Shown here: piece after piece, positions 18,675 to 27,593 of the stretch
Layout: each line of letters begins with the position of its first letter
Numbering within the stretch: position 1 is the stretch's first letter
Assembly (NCBI GenBank): GCA_030604135.1
Contig: JAUVWL010000022.1
Location: 1-64,000 of the forward strand
DNA length: 64,000 nucleotides
Origin: Burkholderiales bacterium
GTDB taxonomy: Bacteria; Pseudomonadota; Gammaproteobacteria; Burkholderiales; Burkholderiaceae_C
Reading direction: 5' to 3'
Position numbers and translations under genes: made by a program
The notes under the pieces: generated by a model
What the model was told of the DNA's origin: nothing
The model's input: only the letters and a program-made list of their open reading frames with translations
Databases searched by the model: none

Positions 18675-19282
18675 TGGAACACTACATCGGACTGTTCATC
18701 CGCGCCGTGTTCATCGAGAACATGGCGCTGGCCTTCTTCCTGGGCATGTGCACCTTCCTGGCCGTGTCCAAGAAAGTCGAGACCGCCGTTGGCCTGGGCA
18801 TTGCCGTGGTGGTGGTGCTCGGCATCACGGTACCGCTGAACAACCTGATCTACCAGTACCTGCTCAAGGACGGCGCCCTGTCCTGGGCCGGCCTGCCCGA
18901 TGTGAACCTCGGCTTCCTCGGCTTTCTGGTCTACATCGGCCTGATCGCGGCCGCGGTGCAGATCCTGGAGATGTTTCTCGACAAGTTCGTACCCACGCTG
19001 TACAACGCGCTGGGGGTGTTCCTGCCCCTGATCACGGTCAACTGCGCCATCCTGGGCGCGGCACTGTTCATGGTCGAGCGCGACTACCAGTTCGGCGAGA
19101 GCGTGGTCTATGGCCTGGGCGCCGGCATCGGCTGGCTGCTGGCCATTGCTGCGCTGGCCGGTATCCGCGAGAAGCTCAAGTACAGCGATGTTCCCGAAGG
19201 TCTGCGCGGTCTGGGCATCACCTTCATCACGGTCGGCCTCATGTCGCTGGGCTTCATGTCCTTTGGCGGCATGTCGATCTGA
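18674..19282 (+). CDS. nqrE: Na+-translocating NADH:quinone reductase subunit E
   Basis: Membrane subunit of 202 residues with six hydrophobic segments, homologous to RnfA and inverted relative to NqrD. Landmarks are [22 protein letters not shown] (cysteine at the intramembrane iron site), [31 protein letters not shown] (second cysteine), and the tail [19 protein letters not shown]. Start and nqrD stop overlap by one base (TGATG). These cysteines are what NqrM is known to help load with iron. Confidence 0.97.
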   Translation: MEHYIGLFIRAVFIENMALAFFLGMCTFLAVSKKVETAVGLGIAVVVVLGITVPLNNLIYQYLLKDGALSWAGLPDVNLGFLGFLVYIGLIAAAVQILEMFLDKFVPTLYNALGVFLPLITVNCAILGAALFMVERDYQFGESVVYGLGAGIGWLLAIAALAGIREKLKYSDVPEGLRGLGITFITVGLMSLGFMSFGGMSI

Positions 19283-19315
19283 TCCCCCAATCGTTGAGAT
19301 CAAGGAAGAGCAAAG

Positions 19316-20548
19316 ATGGATGTGACCACGATTGCAGGCGGTGTGGCGATGTTCACCGTCATGATCATGGCCCTGGTGTTCGTGATCCTGTATGCCCGCT
19401 CGCACCTGGTGAGCAGCGGCGACGTGAAGATCGAGATCAATGGCGACCCCACGCGCACCCTGACGGTGCCGGCCGGCGGCAAGCTGCTGCAGACCCTGGC
19501 CAACGAAGGCATTTTCCTGTCGTCTGCCTGTGGCGGCGGCGGCACCTGCGCGCAGTGCCGTTGCCACGTCATGGAAGGGGGCGGCGCCATCCTGCCGGTG
19601 GAAGAACAGCATTTCACCCGCGGCGAGATCCGTGACCACGCCCGTCTGGCCTGCCAGGTGCCGGTCAAGCAGAACATGAAGATCGAGGTGGAGCCCGAGT
19701 TCTTCGGTGTCAAGCAGTGGGACTGCACGGTGCTGTCCAACGACAACGTGGCCACCTTCATCAAGGAACTGGTGCTCAAGATCCCCGAGGGCGAAAGCGT
19801 GGATTTCCGCGCCGGCGGCTACGTGCAGCTCGAGTGCCCACCGCACGTGGTCGATTACAAGGAATTCGACATTCCCGACGAGTACCGCGGCGACTGGGAC
19901 CGCTTCAAGGTGTTCGACAACGTCTCCAAGGTCGACGAGACGGTCATCCGGGCCTACTCCATGGCCAACTACCCGGAAGAGAAGGGCCTGATCAAGTTCA
20001 ACATCCGTGTCGCCTCGCCGCCACCCGGCCGCAAGGACATTCCGCCCGGCAAAATGTCGTCCTGGATCTTTTCCCTCAAAAAGGGCGACAAGGTCAGGGT
20101 CTCGGGTCCTTACGGCGAATTCTTCGCCAAGGAAACCGACAACGAAATGGTGTTCATCGGCGGTGGTGCCGGCATGGCCCCCATGCGTTCGCACATCTTC
20201 GACCAGCTCAAGCGCCTGAACAGCAAGCGCAAGATCAGCTTCTGGTACGGGGCGCGCAGCCTGCGCGAGACCTTCTACGTCGAGGAGTTCGACGAACTGG
20301 CCCGCAAGCACGAGAACTTCAGCTGGCACCTGGCCTTGTCGGATCCGCTGCCCGAGGACAACTGGACCGGCCCCACCGGTTTCATCCACAACGTTGTCTA
20401 CGAGAGTTACCTCAAGGACCACCCGGCACCCGAGGATTGCGAGTTCTACATGTGCGGCCCGCCCATGATGAACGCCTCGGTCATCAAGATGCTCAAGGAC
20501 CTGGGTGTCGAAGACGAGCACATCATGCTCGACGACTTCGGCGGCTGA
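19316..20548 (+). CDS. nqrF: Na+-translocating NADH:quinone reductase subunit F
   Basis: NADH-oxidising input subunit, 410 residues. It has an N-terminal transmembrane helix (about 5-27), a plant-type 2Fe-2S ferredoxin domain with [16 protein letters not shown] and a later Cys in RLACQVPV, an FAD-binding domain with RAYSMANYP, and an NADH-binding domain with [12 protein letters not shown] and [10 protein letters not shown]. The C-terminus [11 protein letters not shown] is the typical end. AAGGAAGAGCAAAG lies just upstream of the ATG. Completes the six structural subunits. Confidence 0.97.
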   Translation: MDVTTIAGGVAMFTVMIMALVFVILYARSHLVSSGDVKIEINGDPTRTLTVPAGGKLLQTLANEGIFLSSACGGGGTCAQCRCHVMEGGGAILPVEEQHFTRGEIRDHARLACQVPVKQNMKIEVEPEFFGVKQWDCTVLSNDNVATFIKELVLKIPEGESVDFRAGGYVQLECPPHVVDYKEFDIPDEYRGDWDRFKVFDNVSKVDETVIRAYSMANYPEEKGLIKFNIRVASPPPGRKDIPPGKMSSWIFSLKKGDKVRVSGPYGEFFAKETDNEMVFIGGGAGMAPMRSHIFDQLKRLNSKRKISFWYGARSLRETFYVEEFDELARKHENFSWHLALSDPLPEDNWTGPTGFIHNVVYESYLKDHPAPEDCEFYMCGPPMMNASVIKMLKDLGVEDEHIMLDDFGG

Positions 20549-20570
20549 ACCACCTGGAAAACGGTTCACC

Positions 20571-21611
20571 ATGCACCGTCGACAGGCGGTCGGCCTGCTT
20601 GCCCTGTTGCCGCTGGCCGCGTCCGTCGGCTTGGGCGGCTGTGCCCGCGAGCAGCCATACCAGCTGCTCGAGGGCGCCACCATGGGCACGCGCTACCACG
20701 TCCGGTTTCGACCGCCCACAGGGTCCTTCGATGCTGTGGGCTTGCACAGGGCCATCGACGCCCGCCTGGAAGCGCTGAACGCCAGCCTCTCCACCTACCG
20801 CCCGAACTCTCTCATCACCGCCTTCAACGAGGCACCGGTGGGGCAGGCGGTGCCTGTGGACGCCGACTTCGAGCACATGCTGGCACTTTCACGGCAGGTG
20901 CACCTGGCCAGCGGGGGTGCTTTCGACCCCACGGTGGGTGCGCTGGTCAACCTCTGGGGTTTCGGCTGGCCCAAACCCCAGCAACCCTTGACCCGCCTGC
21001 CGGAGCCCGCTGCCATCGAGGCCGCCCGAGGGCGCCTGGATGCGGTCGAGCAGCCGGCGCACGGGCAACTGCTCAAGCGCGAGCCGCTGCGACTGGATTT
21101 TTCCGCCATCGCCAAGGGGTATGGCGTCGATCTGATCGCCGAGGTCATTCGCTCGCACGGGGTCGAGCACTTCATGGCCGAGATCGGCGGTGAGGTGGCT
21201 ACCCGGGGCAAGGGACCGTCTGGCGGGCCGTGGCGTATCGGCATCGAGGCACCGGACCCCGGTGTCAGCGGCCGTATCCTGGCGCGGGTGAACCTGACCG
21301 AGGGCGCCCTGGCGACCTCGGGCAACTACCGCAATTTCTTCGAACTGGAAGGGCGCCGCTTCTCCCATGTGATCGACCCGGTCAGCGGTTACCCTGTGGC
21401 CCATCCCCCCGTGTCGGTGAGTGTCATCGCAGCCAATGTGGCGCTGGCCGATGCCTGGGCCACTGCCTTCATGGTGCTGGACGAGGAGCGGGGACTGGCC
21501 GTGGCCGAAGAGAACCAACTGGCGGTTTTCTGGGTCTACGAAGACAATGGGGGGCGCCGCACGCGGCAAAGCAGCCGCATGCCGCCCTATCTGGACATGG
21601 TGCAGCCCTGA
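20571..21611 (+). CDS. apbE: FAD:protein FMN transferase, lipoprotein
   Basis: Transfers FMN from FAD onto threonine in the SGAT motifs of NqrB and NqrC. It has 346 residues. It opens with a lipoprotein signal (MHRRQAVGLLALLPL followed by lipobox LGGC, Cys around residue 24), so the mature enzyme is membrane-anchored on the periplasmic side where those flavins are attached. ATMGTRYHVRF, LDFSAIAKGYGVDLIAE, and HVIDPVSGYPVAHPP are ApbE hallmarks. The ATG at 20571 is 22 bases after nqrF. A strong hairpin follows the gene before nqrM. Confidence 0.95.
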   Translation: MHRRQAVGLLALLPLAASVGLGGCAREQPYQLLEGATMGTRYHVRFRPPTGSFDAVGLHRAIDARLEALNASLSTYRPNSLITAFNEAPVGQAVPVDADFEHMLALSRQVHLASGGAFDPTVGALVNLWGFGWPKPQQPLTRLPEPAAIEAARGRLDAVEQPAHGQLLKREPLRLDFSAIAKGYGVDLIAEVIRSHGVEHFMAEIGGEVATRGKGPSGGPWRIGIEAPDPGVSGRILARVNLTEGALATSGNYRNFFELEGRRFSHVIDPVSGYPVAHPPVSVSVIAANVALADAWATAFMVLDEERGLAVAEENQLAVFWVYEDNGGRRTRQSSRMPPYLDMVQP

Positions 21612-21614
21612 GAG

Positions 21615-21652
21615 GGTGAGAGGGAATCGGCCACGCCCAAGGCCCTCTCACC
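21615..21652 (+). terminator. Perfect 10-bp stem-loop between apbE and nqrM
   Basis: Arms GGTGAGAGGG (21615-21624) and CCCTCTCACC (21643-21652) pair perfectly across an 18-base loop, 3 bases after the apbE stop. There is no T run after it, so it could be a weak or factor-dependent terminator, an mRNA-stabilising or processing stem, or a protein site, rather than a classic intrinsic terminator. Confidence 0.45.
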
Positions 21653-21683
21653 TTCTGAGGCTCACCCCAACGGAAAGACGACG

Positions 21684-21905
21684 ATGGAAATCCTGCTGGC
21701 CCTGGTGCTTTTCCTGGCCTTCTTCGGCGCCCTGGCCCTGGGCCTGATCTTGCGTGGCAAGCCATTGCAAGGTTCTTGCGGCGGGGCCGCCACGCTGATG
21801 GGGGAGAAGCAGTGTGGTGTCTGTGGCCGGGACCCCAACACCTGCGAGCGCAAACAGGGCGAGCAGAAGGTGCTGGCTGTGCTCAAGGGCAGCCAGTCAA
21901 ACTGA
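21684..21905 (+). CDS. nqrM: Na+-NQR maturation protein NqrM
   Basis: A 73-residue protein with one N-terminal transmembrane segment (about residues 3-23) and a small cysteine-rich tail: QGSCGGAATLMGEKQCGVCG and then NTC. These four cysteines and the length match NqrM (formerly DUF539), which is needed to insert iron into the membrane-embedded site of NqrD/NqrE. It sits at the end of nqrA-F and apbE, as in other bacteria with the pump. An AACGGAAAGACGACG ribosome binding region precedes the ATG. Confidence 0.92.
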   Translation: MEILLALVLFLAFFGALALGLILRGKPLQGSCGGAATLMGEKQCGVCGRDPNTCERKQGEQKVLAVLKGSQSN

Positions 21906-21914
21906 CGGTTTCGT

Positions 21915-21935
21915 CCGGTCCTGCCGAATGACCGG
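21915..21935. terminator. Hairpin between convergent nqrM and nth
   Basis: Arms CCGGTC (21915-21920) and GACCGG (21930-21935) with a 9-base loop, in the 47-base gap between two convergent genes. No T run on either side. Possible bidirectional terminator, weakly supported. Confidence 0.3.
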
Positions 21936-21952
21936 GCCGCCAGCGTTCAGTC

Positions 21953-22603
21953 TCAGGCGGTCTTCTGGCGGAAGTTGCAGTGCGCCGACACGGCACACTG
22001 TCTGCACAGGGGCTTGCGGGCCTGGCAGACATAGCGACCCTGCAGGATCAGCCAGTGGTGGGCATCCACCAGGTACCTCGCCGGCACCCGCTTGAGCAGC
22101 GCCTGTTCGACCGCAAGGGGCGTCTTGCCCGGCGCCAGCCCGGTCCGGTTGCCGACCCGGAAAATGTGGGTGTCCACCGCCATCGTCGGCTGGCCGAAGG
22201 CCACGTTCAGCACCACGTTGGCCGTCTTGCGGCCGACCCCCGGCAACGCCTCCAGGGCTTCGCGCGAACGCGGCACCTCGCCACCGTGGCGCTCCACCAG
22301 GAGGCGACAGGTCTCCATCAGGTGCCTGGCCTTGCTGCGGTACAGGCCAATGGTCTTGATGTAAGACTCCAGCCCATCCAGACCCAGGGCCAGGATTTTT
22401 TGTGGTGTGTTCGCCACCGGGAACAGCCGGCGCGTGGCCTTGTTGACCCCCACGTCGGTGGCCTGGGCGGACAGCAGCACCGCCGCCAGCAGCTCGAACA
22501 CACTGGTGTATTCGAGTTCGGTCACCGGCATCGGGTTGGCGGCCTGCAGGGTGGCAAAAAAGGCCTCAATCTGGGCCGGGGTCATGGGCTTGGCGTCTGG
22601 CAT
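21953..22603 (-). CDS. nth: Endonuclease III
   Basis: DNA glycosylase/AP lyase for oxidised pyrimidines in base excision repair. With the ATG at 22603 (MPDAKPMTP) the protein is 216 residues, close to the family's usual length; upstream in-frame ATGs would add up to 24 residues. The helix-hairpin-helix LEALPGVGRKTANVVL holds the catalytic Lys, VDTHIFRV the catalytic Asp, and the C-terminal iron-sulfur loop CQARKPLCRQCAVSAHC has the C-x6-C-x2-C-x5-C spacing. It converges on nqrM. Confidence 0.95.
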   Translation of the reverse strand: MPDAKPMTPAQIEAFFATLQAANPMPVTELEYTSVFELLAAVLLSAQATDVGVNKATRRLFPVANTPQKILALGLDGLESYIKTIGLYRSKARHLMETCRLLVERHGGEVPRSREALEALPGVGRKTANVVLNVAFGQPTMAVDTHIFRVGNRTGLAPGKTPLAVEQALLKRVPARYLVDAHHWLILQGRYVCQARKPLCRQCAVSAHCNFRQKTA

Positions 22604-22728
22604 GGCCTTGTGGTGTTCTTGTGGACTGGGGTGCAAGTCTAGTCTTTTGAACATCGCACGATTCCTGCGTTTCAAATTGGCGACAATGCCAGATTGCCGA
22701 TTTCCCTGAACCGAACACGGACGCCGCC

Positions 22729-23931
22729 ATGCCCTTTGCCACGCCTTTTGCCGATCGCCTCAATAACGTCGAAACCTCTGCCATACGCGAACTGTTCAAG
22801 TTGCTGGGCAAGCCCGGCATCATCAGTTTTGCCGGTGGGTTTCCCGACAGTGCCCTGTTCGATGTCGACGGTATCCGGGAAGCGGTCAACACCGCGCTGA
22901 GTGAAGAGGCTGGCGGCGCCCTGCAGTACGGGGCCACCGAAGGCTACCAACCGCTGCGCGAACAGCTGGCTGCTTTCATGGTCAGCAAGGGCAACCAGGG
23001 GGTGAGCCCCAACGACCTCATCGTCACCACCGGCAGCCAGCAGGCACTGGACCTGCTGGGCAAGACGCTGGTGTCGCCCGGCGACAAGGTCATCGTCGAG
23101 GGCCCCACGTTCCTGGCCACCATCCAGTGCTTCCGCCTGTACGGAGCCGAGCTGGTGACCGCGCCGGTCGACGGCGACGGTGTGCAGACCGATGCGCTGG
23201 AGCGGCTGATCGTGGAGCACAAACCCAAGTTCATCTACCTGATTCCCACCTTCGGCAACCCGAGCGGCGCCATGCTCAGCCTGGAGCGGCGCAAGCGGGT
23301 ACTGGAGCTGGCGGTACAGCACAAGGTCCTCATCGTGGAAGACGATCCGTATGGGGATCTGTACTTCGGTGACGCACCGCCGCCCAGCCTGCTGGCCCTG
23401 TCAGCCCAGGTGCCGGGCAGCCGCGACCACCTGGTGCACTGTGGCAGCCTGAGCAAGGTGCTTTCACCCGGTCTGCGCGTGGGCTGGATGGTGGCACCGT
23501 CCGAGTTGCTGGCCAAGGCCACCATGTGCAAGCAGTTCAGCGATGCACACACCAGCACCTTTGCCCAGGCCACGGCGGCGCAATACCTCAAGGCCGGACG
23601 CATGCCGGACACACTGGCCAAGGTGCGTGCCGTCTACGCCGAGCGGGCTGCGGCCATGGGTGACGCCCTGCGCAGCGGGTTGGGTGAAGCGATCGAGTTC
23701 GTGCAACCGCAGGGTGGCCTGTTTGTCTGGGCCCGGCTGACGGGCGCAGGCGGGAAGGTGGCCGATGGCGGCGAGCTGGCCAAGCGCGCTATAGGCCAGG
23801 GCGTGGCCTTTGTGCCCGGGGCGCCGTTCTACGCCAGCCGCCCTGACCACGCCACCCTGCGCCTGAGCTTTGCAACGGTGGATGTGGACCGCATCCGTGA
23901 AGGGGTGGCACGGTTGGCGAAGGCGATCTGA
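22729..23931 (+). CDS. PLP-dependent aminotransferase, class I/II (2-aminoadipate / multi-substrate type)
   Basis: A 400-residue fold-type I aminotransferase. The start is the ATG before PFATPFADRLNN. IISFAGGFPDSALFD, LQYGATEGYQPLREQLA, TTGSQQALDLLGK, PTFGNPSGAML, EDDPYGDLYF and the PLP lysine in GSLSKVLSPGLRVGW define the LysN/MocR-aminotransferase-like subgroup that contains 2-aminoadipate and valine--pyruvate type enzymes. No DNA-binding domain is present. Exact substrate cannot be told. It is transcribed away from nth and ends 3 bases from the convergent downstream gene. Confidence 0.85.
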   Translation: MPFATPFADRLNNVETSAIRELFKLLGKPGIISFAGGFPDSALFDVDGIREAVNTALSEEAGGALQYGATEGYQPLREQLAAFMVSKGNQGVSPNDLIVTTGSQQALDLLGKTLVSPGDKVIVEGPTFLATIQCFRLYGAELVTAPVDGDGVQTDALERLIVEHKPKFIYLIPTFGNPSGAMLSLERRKRVLELAVQHKVLIVEDDPYGDLYFGDAPPPSLLALSAQVPGSRDHLVHCGSLSKVLSPGLRVGWMVAPSELLAKATMCKQFSDAHTSTFAQATAAQYLKAGRMPDTLAKVRAVYAERAAAMGDALRSGLGEAIEFVQPQGGLFVWARLTGAGGKVADGGELAKRAIGQGVAFVPGAPFYASRPDHATLRLSFATVDVDRIREGVARLAKAI

Positions 23932-23934
23932 GGT

Positions 23935-24429
23935 TCAGCTGGCTTGGCCACAGCCCACCCGCTCCACGCGGGTCGAGCCCATCACGGTCACCCCCTTGCT
24001 CTCCGGGTTGTTGCCCAGCACGGTGGTTCCGTCGGAGGTCAGAGCCAGCTGGGCATCGCAGTGCACCTTGATCTCCATGCCACCCATCACATTGACGGTG
24101 GTGCGCATGCAGTACCAGCCCCTGGGGTTGAGCAGCTCAATGGTGCTGCCACCCATCACGTTCACACCAGGGTTGATCAGAACCAGCGACGGTCCTGATG
24201 TCACCTCGCTGTCAACGGTGTTCTGTCCGATACCAAACACTTTGACCGACGTGGCCAGTGTCTTGTAGCTCGGGTTGCTGCTGAACGGGTGGTTGCCCCA
24301 GGCCTGCAGGCAGGCAGCAATGGTGCTGTTGGGTTCATTCTGGGCACGTGCCGGTCCCATGCCCATCAAACAGGCACCGGCAATCAGCAGGATCGAGAAG
24401 AGATTGCGGGTCAGATGGCATGCAGGCAT
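23935..24429 (-). CDS. Secreted hypothetical protein with V-x-V-M-G repeats
   Basis: Not a family I can name. It is 164 residues, with a clear signal peptide: basic start, hydrophobic core around residues 9-24, cleavage after ARA at about 29. The mature part has short glycine-ended beta motifs at regular spacing: VKVFG (62-66), VNVMGG (89-94), VNVMGG (112-117), TTVLG (135-139) and VTVMG (147-151), with cysteines at 40, 107, 124 and 160. The pattern suggests stacked beta turns, a small beta-solenoid, reminiscent of the repeats in LiaF-type domains; that likeness is inference. A GGAAGGA site precedes the ATG. It converges on the aminotransferase with a 3-base gap. Confidence 0.7.
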   Translation of the reverse strand: MPACHLTRNLFSILLIAGACLMGMGPARAQNEPNSTIAACLQAWGNHPFSSNPSYKTLATSVKVFGIGQNTVDSEVTSGPSLVLINPGVNVMGGSTIELLNPRGWYCMRTTVNVMGGMEIKVHCDAQLALTSDGTTVLGNNPESKGVTVMGSTRVERVGCGQAS

Positions 24430-24595
24430 GGACGTCCTTCCGGGTAAATATGTCTGTTGGTAAGCGCTCTGAGGAAGAATAGCACCGACCTTGATCTTGT
24501 TGTCGGCACACGCAGGCTTTTCTACGCCAGGACCCTGAGCCTTGTACAGATTCGTTGTGCAGCGATTCGATCAACCCGAACTGTTGCTGCGGTTC

Positions 24596-25507
24596 CTAAA
24601 GTGCCCCCAGCAGGCCCAGCGCAAACGGGAGGCTCAAGGTGCCGAGCAGGGTCGAGAGTGTGACCAGACCAGCCACATAAGGTCCGTTATAGCCCATGCG
24701 GGCCGCCAGCACGTAGCAGCTGGAGGCGGTGGGTACGGCCGAGAACATCAGCAGAATGGCCGTCTGGGTGGGGTCCAGTGCGAACAGGCGGGACAGCCCC
24801 AAGGCCATCAAGGGCATGCCTAGGTGCTTGATGCCCAGCACGGCAGTGCCCAGTGCCTTCGCCTGGGCCAGGCTGCCGAACTGCATGCCGGCCCCCGCGG
24901 CCATCAGCCCCAGGGCCAGCGAGGCCTGGCCGATGCGGCTGACACTGGGCTCCAGCCAGGCCGGAATGGTGAAGCCTGCCAGGTTGGCCGCCAGGCCGCT
25001 GGCGGTGGCCAGGATGAGCGGGTTGCGCAGCAGCTCGCGCAGAAAGCCCTGCCCGCCGTGGCGTGCCATGGGCCAGACGGCCCCGACGTTGAACAGGGGC
25101 ACACAGACACCAATGATGACGGCGATCATGAGCAAGCCCTGTGGGCCGGCCACGCGATCGGCCAGGGCCAGTGCAATGAAGGAGTTGAAGCGAAAGCCGA
25201 CCTGGGCGCTGGCCGCGTGCAGCCGGCGATCGACATGCCGGCCTAGCCAGGGCCAGTAGGGGATGCTGTAGTTCAGCAGGATGGCAGCCACCCCCAGGCT
25301 CAGGGCGGCACCGACCAGACTGGACGCGGCGGCCAGATCCAACGGACTGCGCAGCACAGCCTGGAACAGCAGCACCGGGAACAGCACGTAGTAGACCAGG
25401 CGTTCGACCTGACCCCAGACGCCACGATCGAGCGCCGTGAAGCGGCACAGCAAGTAGCCGAACAGGATGAGCGAAAAATCAGGGAAAAGCAGTTCGGCGA
25501 AGTTCAC
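24596..25507 (-). CDS. AEC family transporter (auxin efflux carrier type)
   Basis: An inner-membrane carrier of 303 residues with about ten hydrophobic segments arranged as two halves. It starts NFAELLFPDFSLILFGYLLCR. FNSFIALALADRVAGPQGL, NPLILATASGLAANL, LGIKHLGMPLMALGL and SAVPTASSCYVLAARMG are typical of the AEC family, members of which carry organic acids such as malate or malonate. The substrate cannot be inferred here. It lies between a secreted protein gene and a secreted protease gene on the same strand with no obvious operon partner. Confidence 0.85.
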   Translation of the reverse strand: MNFAELLFPDFSLILFGYLLCRFTALDRGVWGQVERLVYYVLFPVLLFQAVLRSPLDLAAASSLVGAALSLGVAAILLNYSIPYWPWLGRHVDRRLHAASAQVGFRFNSFIALALADRVAGPQGLLMIAVIIGVCVPLFNVGAVWPMARHGGQGFLRELLRNPLILATASGLAANLAGFTIPAWLEPSVSRIGQASLALGLMAAGAGMQFGSLAQAKALGTAVLGIKHLGMPLMALGLSRLFALDPTQTAILLMFSAVPTASSCYVLAARMGYNGPYVAGLVTLSTLLGTLSLPFALGLLGAL

Positions 25508-25543
25508 CGGGCGAGCATATCAAGCTCCGGCCAACGGTGCTTT

Positions 25544-27064
25544 TCACGGTGCGCTCACACGGATCGAGGTGATGCTGTTCTGGCTGGCGTCGTAGGCCAT
25601 GCCGCTGCCGCTGACGTTACTGACTGTGGCTTCGACCATGCGGGTCTTGCTGTTGTAGTTGCCACTGGCCAGCGTGCACGCGCCTGACGGTGCGACAGTC
25701 ACACATTGAACGCGCGTGCCAGGGCTGAAGCTGACCTCGATCGTTGCGCCCCCGACCCCCAGACCCGTGGACAGATCGCGCACAGCGATTGTTGCCTCGA
25801 CGCGCCAGTTTTTTCGGACGGCTACTGCTCTTGCTGTCAGGCTGGACACAGCCACCGAGGTCACGGAAGGTTCGCTGGGTGTGCCCTGACTCAGCGAGAA
25901 CAGCAGCAGGTTGGGTGATCCGCTGCCGATGGAGCTCAGCTTGTTCGACGATGCCGAGCCGAGCAGGTGCTCTGCGACCGCAGCCGGACTGCTGGCCGGG
26001 CTGGCCTCCAGCACCAGAGCGGCCACCCCGGCCACGTGCGGACTCGCCATCGACGTGCCGCTGAGTGTTGCTGATGCGGTGGTGCTGGTGTGCCAGGCCG
26101 ACACGATGCCTTGGCCGGGCGCAAAAACATCGACGCAGCGACCGAAATTGGAGAAGCTGGCGCGTGCATCCGATGACGTGCTGGCGCCTACAGTGAGTGC
26201 GCTGGGTTCGCGCGCGGGAGAATAGTTGCAGGCGTCGGCGTTGTCGTTCCCGGCAGCCACCACTGTCGTGACGCCTTGTGCCACCAGCCCGGCGACAGCC
26301 GCGTCGATGGTGGTTGATGCCGATCCTCCCAAAGACATGTTGGCAACGGCTGGACGGTGGTTCTGGCTCGCCACCCAATCGAGCCCACCCACCACGCCGC
26401 TGAGCGTGCCCGAACCATTGCAATCCAGCACCCGTACCGGTACCAGCAGGACGTTCTTGGCCACACCCCACGGTGTTGCCCCGATCGAGCCTGCCACATG
26501 GGTCCCATGACCGTGGCAGTCCGTGCTGCCGCGTCCGTCGTTGATGGCGGTGTACCCTGGAATGACCCGACCTCCAAAAGCGCTGTGCGTGGCCATGATG
26601 CCTGTGTCCAGCACATAGGCCCTGACGCCGGTCCCTGTGAATCGGTAGGCATAGGTGGTGTCGAGTGGTCGATCCACCTGGTCGATCCGGTCCAGCCCCC
26701 ATGGGGCATTGAGCTGGACCTGGTTGAGATGGATGGTGCTGTCCTGCTCAACCCACCGCACACGCGGGTTTCGGCTCAGCCCGGGCACAGCTGCGGCCGG
26801 CATGCGAGCGACAAACCCTTTGACCGCATGCTCGAAGTGGCCTCGAACTTCGCCCCCCGTTCCTTGCATCAGCTGCCTGGCCACCTCAGGTACGTTGGGG
26901 GTGGAAGGGTCAAGCACCACCAGAAACTGGCCCGCAACGGGCTTGCCTTTGACCGTGCGCGGGGCCTGTGTCGGTTGTGCTGTTGCCGTGGTAACGGCGA
27001 ACAGTGCCGCGAAGCAAAGGGATGAGCTACGCCATTTCCTGAAAGGTGAAAAGCAGCTGAGCAT
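25544..27064 (-). CDS. Secreted S8 serine protease (subtilase, proteinase K-like)
   Basis: Extracellular endopeptidase, 506 residues from the ATG at 27064 (an ATG eight codons upstream is possible). It has a signal peptide in residues 1-30 ending TATAQ, then an inhibitor I9 propeptide with GQFLVVLD and VKGFVARMP and EQDSTIHL. The catalytic domain has Asp153 in AYVLDTGI, His186 in DCHGHGTHVAGS, oxyanion Asn273 in AAGNDN and Ser338 in SGTSMASPHVAG. A C-terminal beta-rich domain from about residue 400 resembles an immunoglobulin-like module. Nothing nearby suggests its substrate. Confidence 0.93.
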   Translation of the reverse strand: MLSCFSPFRKWRSSSLCFAALFAVTTATAQPTQAPRTVKGKPVAGQFLVVLDPSTPNVPEVARQLMQGTGGEVRGHFEHAVKGFVARMPAAAVPGLSRNPRVRWVEQDSTIHLNQVQLNAPWGLDRIDQVDRPLDTTYAYRFTGTGVRAYVLDTGIMATHSAFGGRVIPGYTAINDGRGSTDCHGHGTHVAGSIGATPWGVAKNVLLVPVRVLDCNGSGTLSGVVGGLDWVASQNHRPAVANMSLGGSASTTIDAAVAGLVAQGVTTVVAAGNDNADACNYSPAREPSALTVGASTSSDARASFSNFGRCVDVFAPGQGIVSAWHTSTTASATLSGTSMASPHVAGVAALVLEASPASSPAAVAEHLLGSASSNKLSSIGSGSPNLLLFSLSQGTPSEPSVTSVAVSSLTARAVAVRKNWRVEATIAVRDLSTGLGVGGATIEVSFSPGTRVQCVTVAPSGACTLASGNYNSKTRMVEATVSNVSGSGMAYDASQNSITSIRVSAP

Positions 27065-27155
27065 GTCTGGGTCTCTCTGTTGTGTCATGGTGCCGACCGG
27101 ACGGCAAAGGGCTTACCGGGGTCATATCGGTCAATGACAGAGAAACTTGAGGCTG

Positions 27156-27584
27156 TCAGCGATCGGTCGCTGTGCATGCATACAGGACGGTGATGCCGCC
27201 ATCGGAAAGCAGCCAGTCGGACATGGCACGGCAGCCCTGGCCGGCTGGGCACAACTCGTAGTCCGGCACGAATGCCGATCGGCTCAGGCGCAGCACCGCA
27301 GGGGTAGGCTCGGTCGGCCGGTAGTGGTACCAGCCGTTCTCCAGCCACGCGTCGGGCGGGGGATCCATGCCGGCGCCCGACCCGCGGATCCGGGCCTGGG
27401 TGGCGTGCAAGGTGGCTGAGCCAGGCTTTTTCCCGGCGCGCACCGCGTAGTCTTCCTCCCAACGCTGGCGTTCGATCGAGTGGGTCCATGCCAGCGTGAA
27501 CGATTCACCTGGCACAAAAACAACCGGATCTCCCGTGCCCCCCAGCGTCAGGCACAGGCCCAGCAACAGTGGTGCCGAGCCCAT
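27156..27584 (-). CDS. DUF1850 protein of a TRAP transporter locus
   Basis: A 142-residue protein with a short hydrophobic start and the DUF1850 features FTLAWTHSIERQRWEEDYAV and GSGAGMDPPPDAW, ending near LYACTATDR. DUF1850 proteins are regularly encoded beside fused TRAP permeases of the TAXI type, as here (9 bases after the permease stop). The hydrophobic N-terminus suggests export or anchoring. Its function in transport is not established. Confidence 0.85.
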   Translation of the reverse strand: MGSAPLLLGLCLTLGGTGDPVVFVPGESFTLAWTHSIERQRWEEDYAVRAGKKPGSATLHATQARIRGSGAGMDPPPDAWLENGWYHYRPTEPTPAVLRLSRSAFVPDYELCPAGQGCRAMSDWLLSDGGITVLYACTATDR

Positions 27585-27593
27585 GTCTGGCGA

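Noticed and set aside
18644-20689. Long antisense frame across nqrE-nqrF (681 codons)
   Set aside because: His/Asp/Gln-rich translation without motifs, opposite to well-conserved nqr genes.
24430-24595. Small RNA or tRNA in the gap upstream of the secreted protein gene
   Set aside because: No cloverleaf, T-tailed hairpin or convincing promoter pair was seen.
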